From the NCBI GenBank assembly GCA_001657325.1, contig LWRO01000004.1:37020-101019 (forward strand): a stretch of DNA of 64,000 nt, in the 5' to 3' direction. The notes under the pieces were generated by a model, which saw only the letters and a program-made list of their open reading frames with translations, was not told where the DNA came from and ran no database searches. Positions 63,965 to 64,000 of this stretch are shown in pieces. The stretch comes from Geitlerinema sp. BBD 1991-9. GTDB taxonomy: Bacteria; Cyanobacteriota; Cyanobacteriia; Cyanobacteriales; Geitlerinemataceae. Each line of letters starts with the position of its first letter. Position 1 is the stretch's first letter. The position numbers and the translations under genes are program-made.

Positions 63965-64000
63965 AGCGGCGGGCGACCGGAGGGAGCAAACAAGAAAGCC

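Noticed and set aside
1..64000. CRISPR array, rRNA operon, intact transposase or prophage
   Set aside because: No regularly spaced direct repeats of CRISPR size, no rRNA-like sequence, and no transposase or phage structural gene among the reading frames.

Overview
The window is chromosomal DNA of a cyanobacterium. It carries divergent psbN/psbH genes of photosystem II, a pair of phycobiliprotein-type genes, cyanophycinase, a DesA-type acyl-lipid desaturase, a COP23-family secreted protein and many small proteins of cyanobacterium-restricted families (DUF1816, DUF2605, DUF2949, DUF2973, DUF3146, DUF3747). CGATCG/GATCGATC words are very frequent, as in HIP1-rich cyanobacterial genomes. I cannot name the species. 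No CRISPR array, rRNA, intact transposase or prophage is visible.

Layout. 1-5.4 kb (minus): a type I secretion operon in the order parvulin-type isomerase, cNMP-domain/C39-like ABC exporter, HlyD adaptor, then the first codons of a further exported protein. 5.7-9.1 kb: EF-hand transaldolase, a single-domain cNMP-binding protein, purT. 9.2-11.8 kb: accessory stretch with a hypothetical protein, a TPR protein flanked by two families of palindromic repeats, and a small ORF. 11.9-14.9 kb: PLP-dependent dehydratase, DUF2949, YiaA/B protein, tRNA-Pro(CGG), rsmI. 15.4-16.5 kb: a divergent phycoerythrin-like beta/alpha pair in which each subunit keeps only one bilin-type cysteine; this is the most unusual locus. 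16.5-22.4 kb: tandem universal stress protein, a small Fe-S ferredoxin with a Fur-like box upstream, a SulP transporter with an intrinsic-terminator hairpin in its leader, a Uma2 pseudogene, mnmG. 23-27.2 kb: HEAT protein, psbN/psbH, tatA, pth, DUF3146, DUF4912. 27.3-34.3 kb: MscS-like membrane protein, SRPBCC and alpha/beta hydrolase pair, DUF1816, rlmB-mrnC, a STAS protein that may use an ATT start, carA. 34.5-42.4 kb: dxr, a 1-kb gene-poor stretch holding copies of both repeat families, a large ankyrin protein, a CapA-like membrane protein, a mutarotase, tRNA-Lys(TTT). 42.5-47.4 kb (minus): a secretome block (COP23 protein, trypsin-like protease, SLH/OprB porin, small secreted protein) and desA. 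47.8-55.1 kb: a long structured inverted repeat, DUF1517, trmD, cphB plus a coiled-coil protein, creatininase family, a small basic protein, DUF2605, DUF2973, DUF3747. 55.5-64 kb: MFS sugar transporter, sugar-ABC ATPase without permeases, a 1029-aa hybrid-sensor-like histidine kinase, a possible micro-ORF, a renalase-like FAD enzyme and a lipoprotein that looks cut short at the window edge.

Most genes are housekeeping and single-standing, and perfect-stem terminators separate many of them. The clearest functional groups are the secretion operon, the COP23/protease/porin block, the SRPBCC-hydrolase pair (overlapping stop/start), rlmB-mrnC (conserved rRNA-maturation neighbours) and the MFS/ABC-ATPase pair. 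The best candidates for new biology are the one-cysteine-per-subunit phycobiliprotein pair, the sulP leader hairpin with a nearby operator-like repeat, the ATT-start STAS gene, and the 139-nt structured element at the 3' end of the DUF1517 gene.
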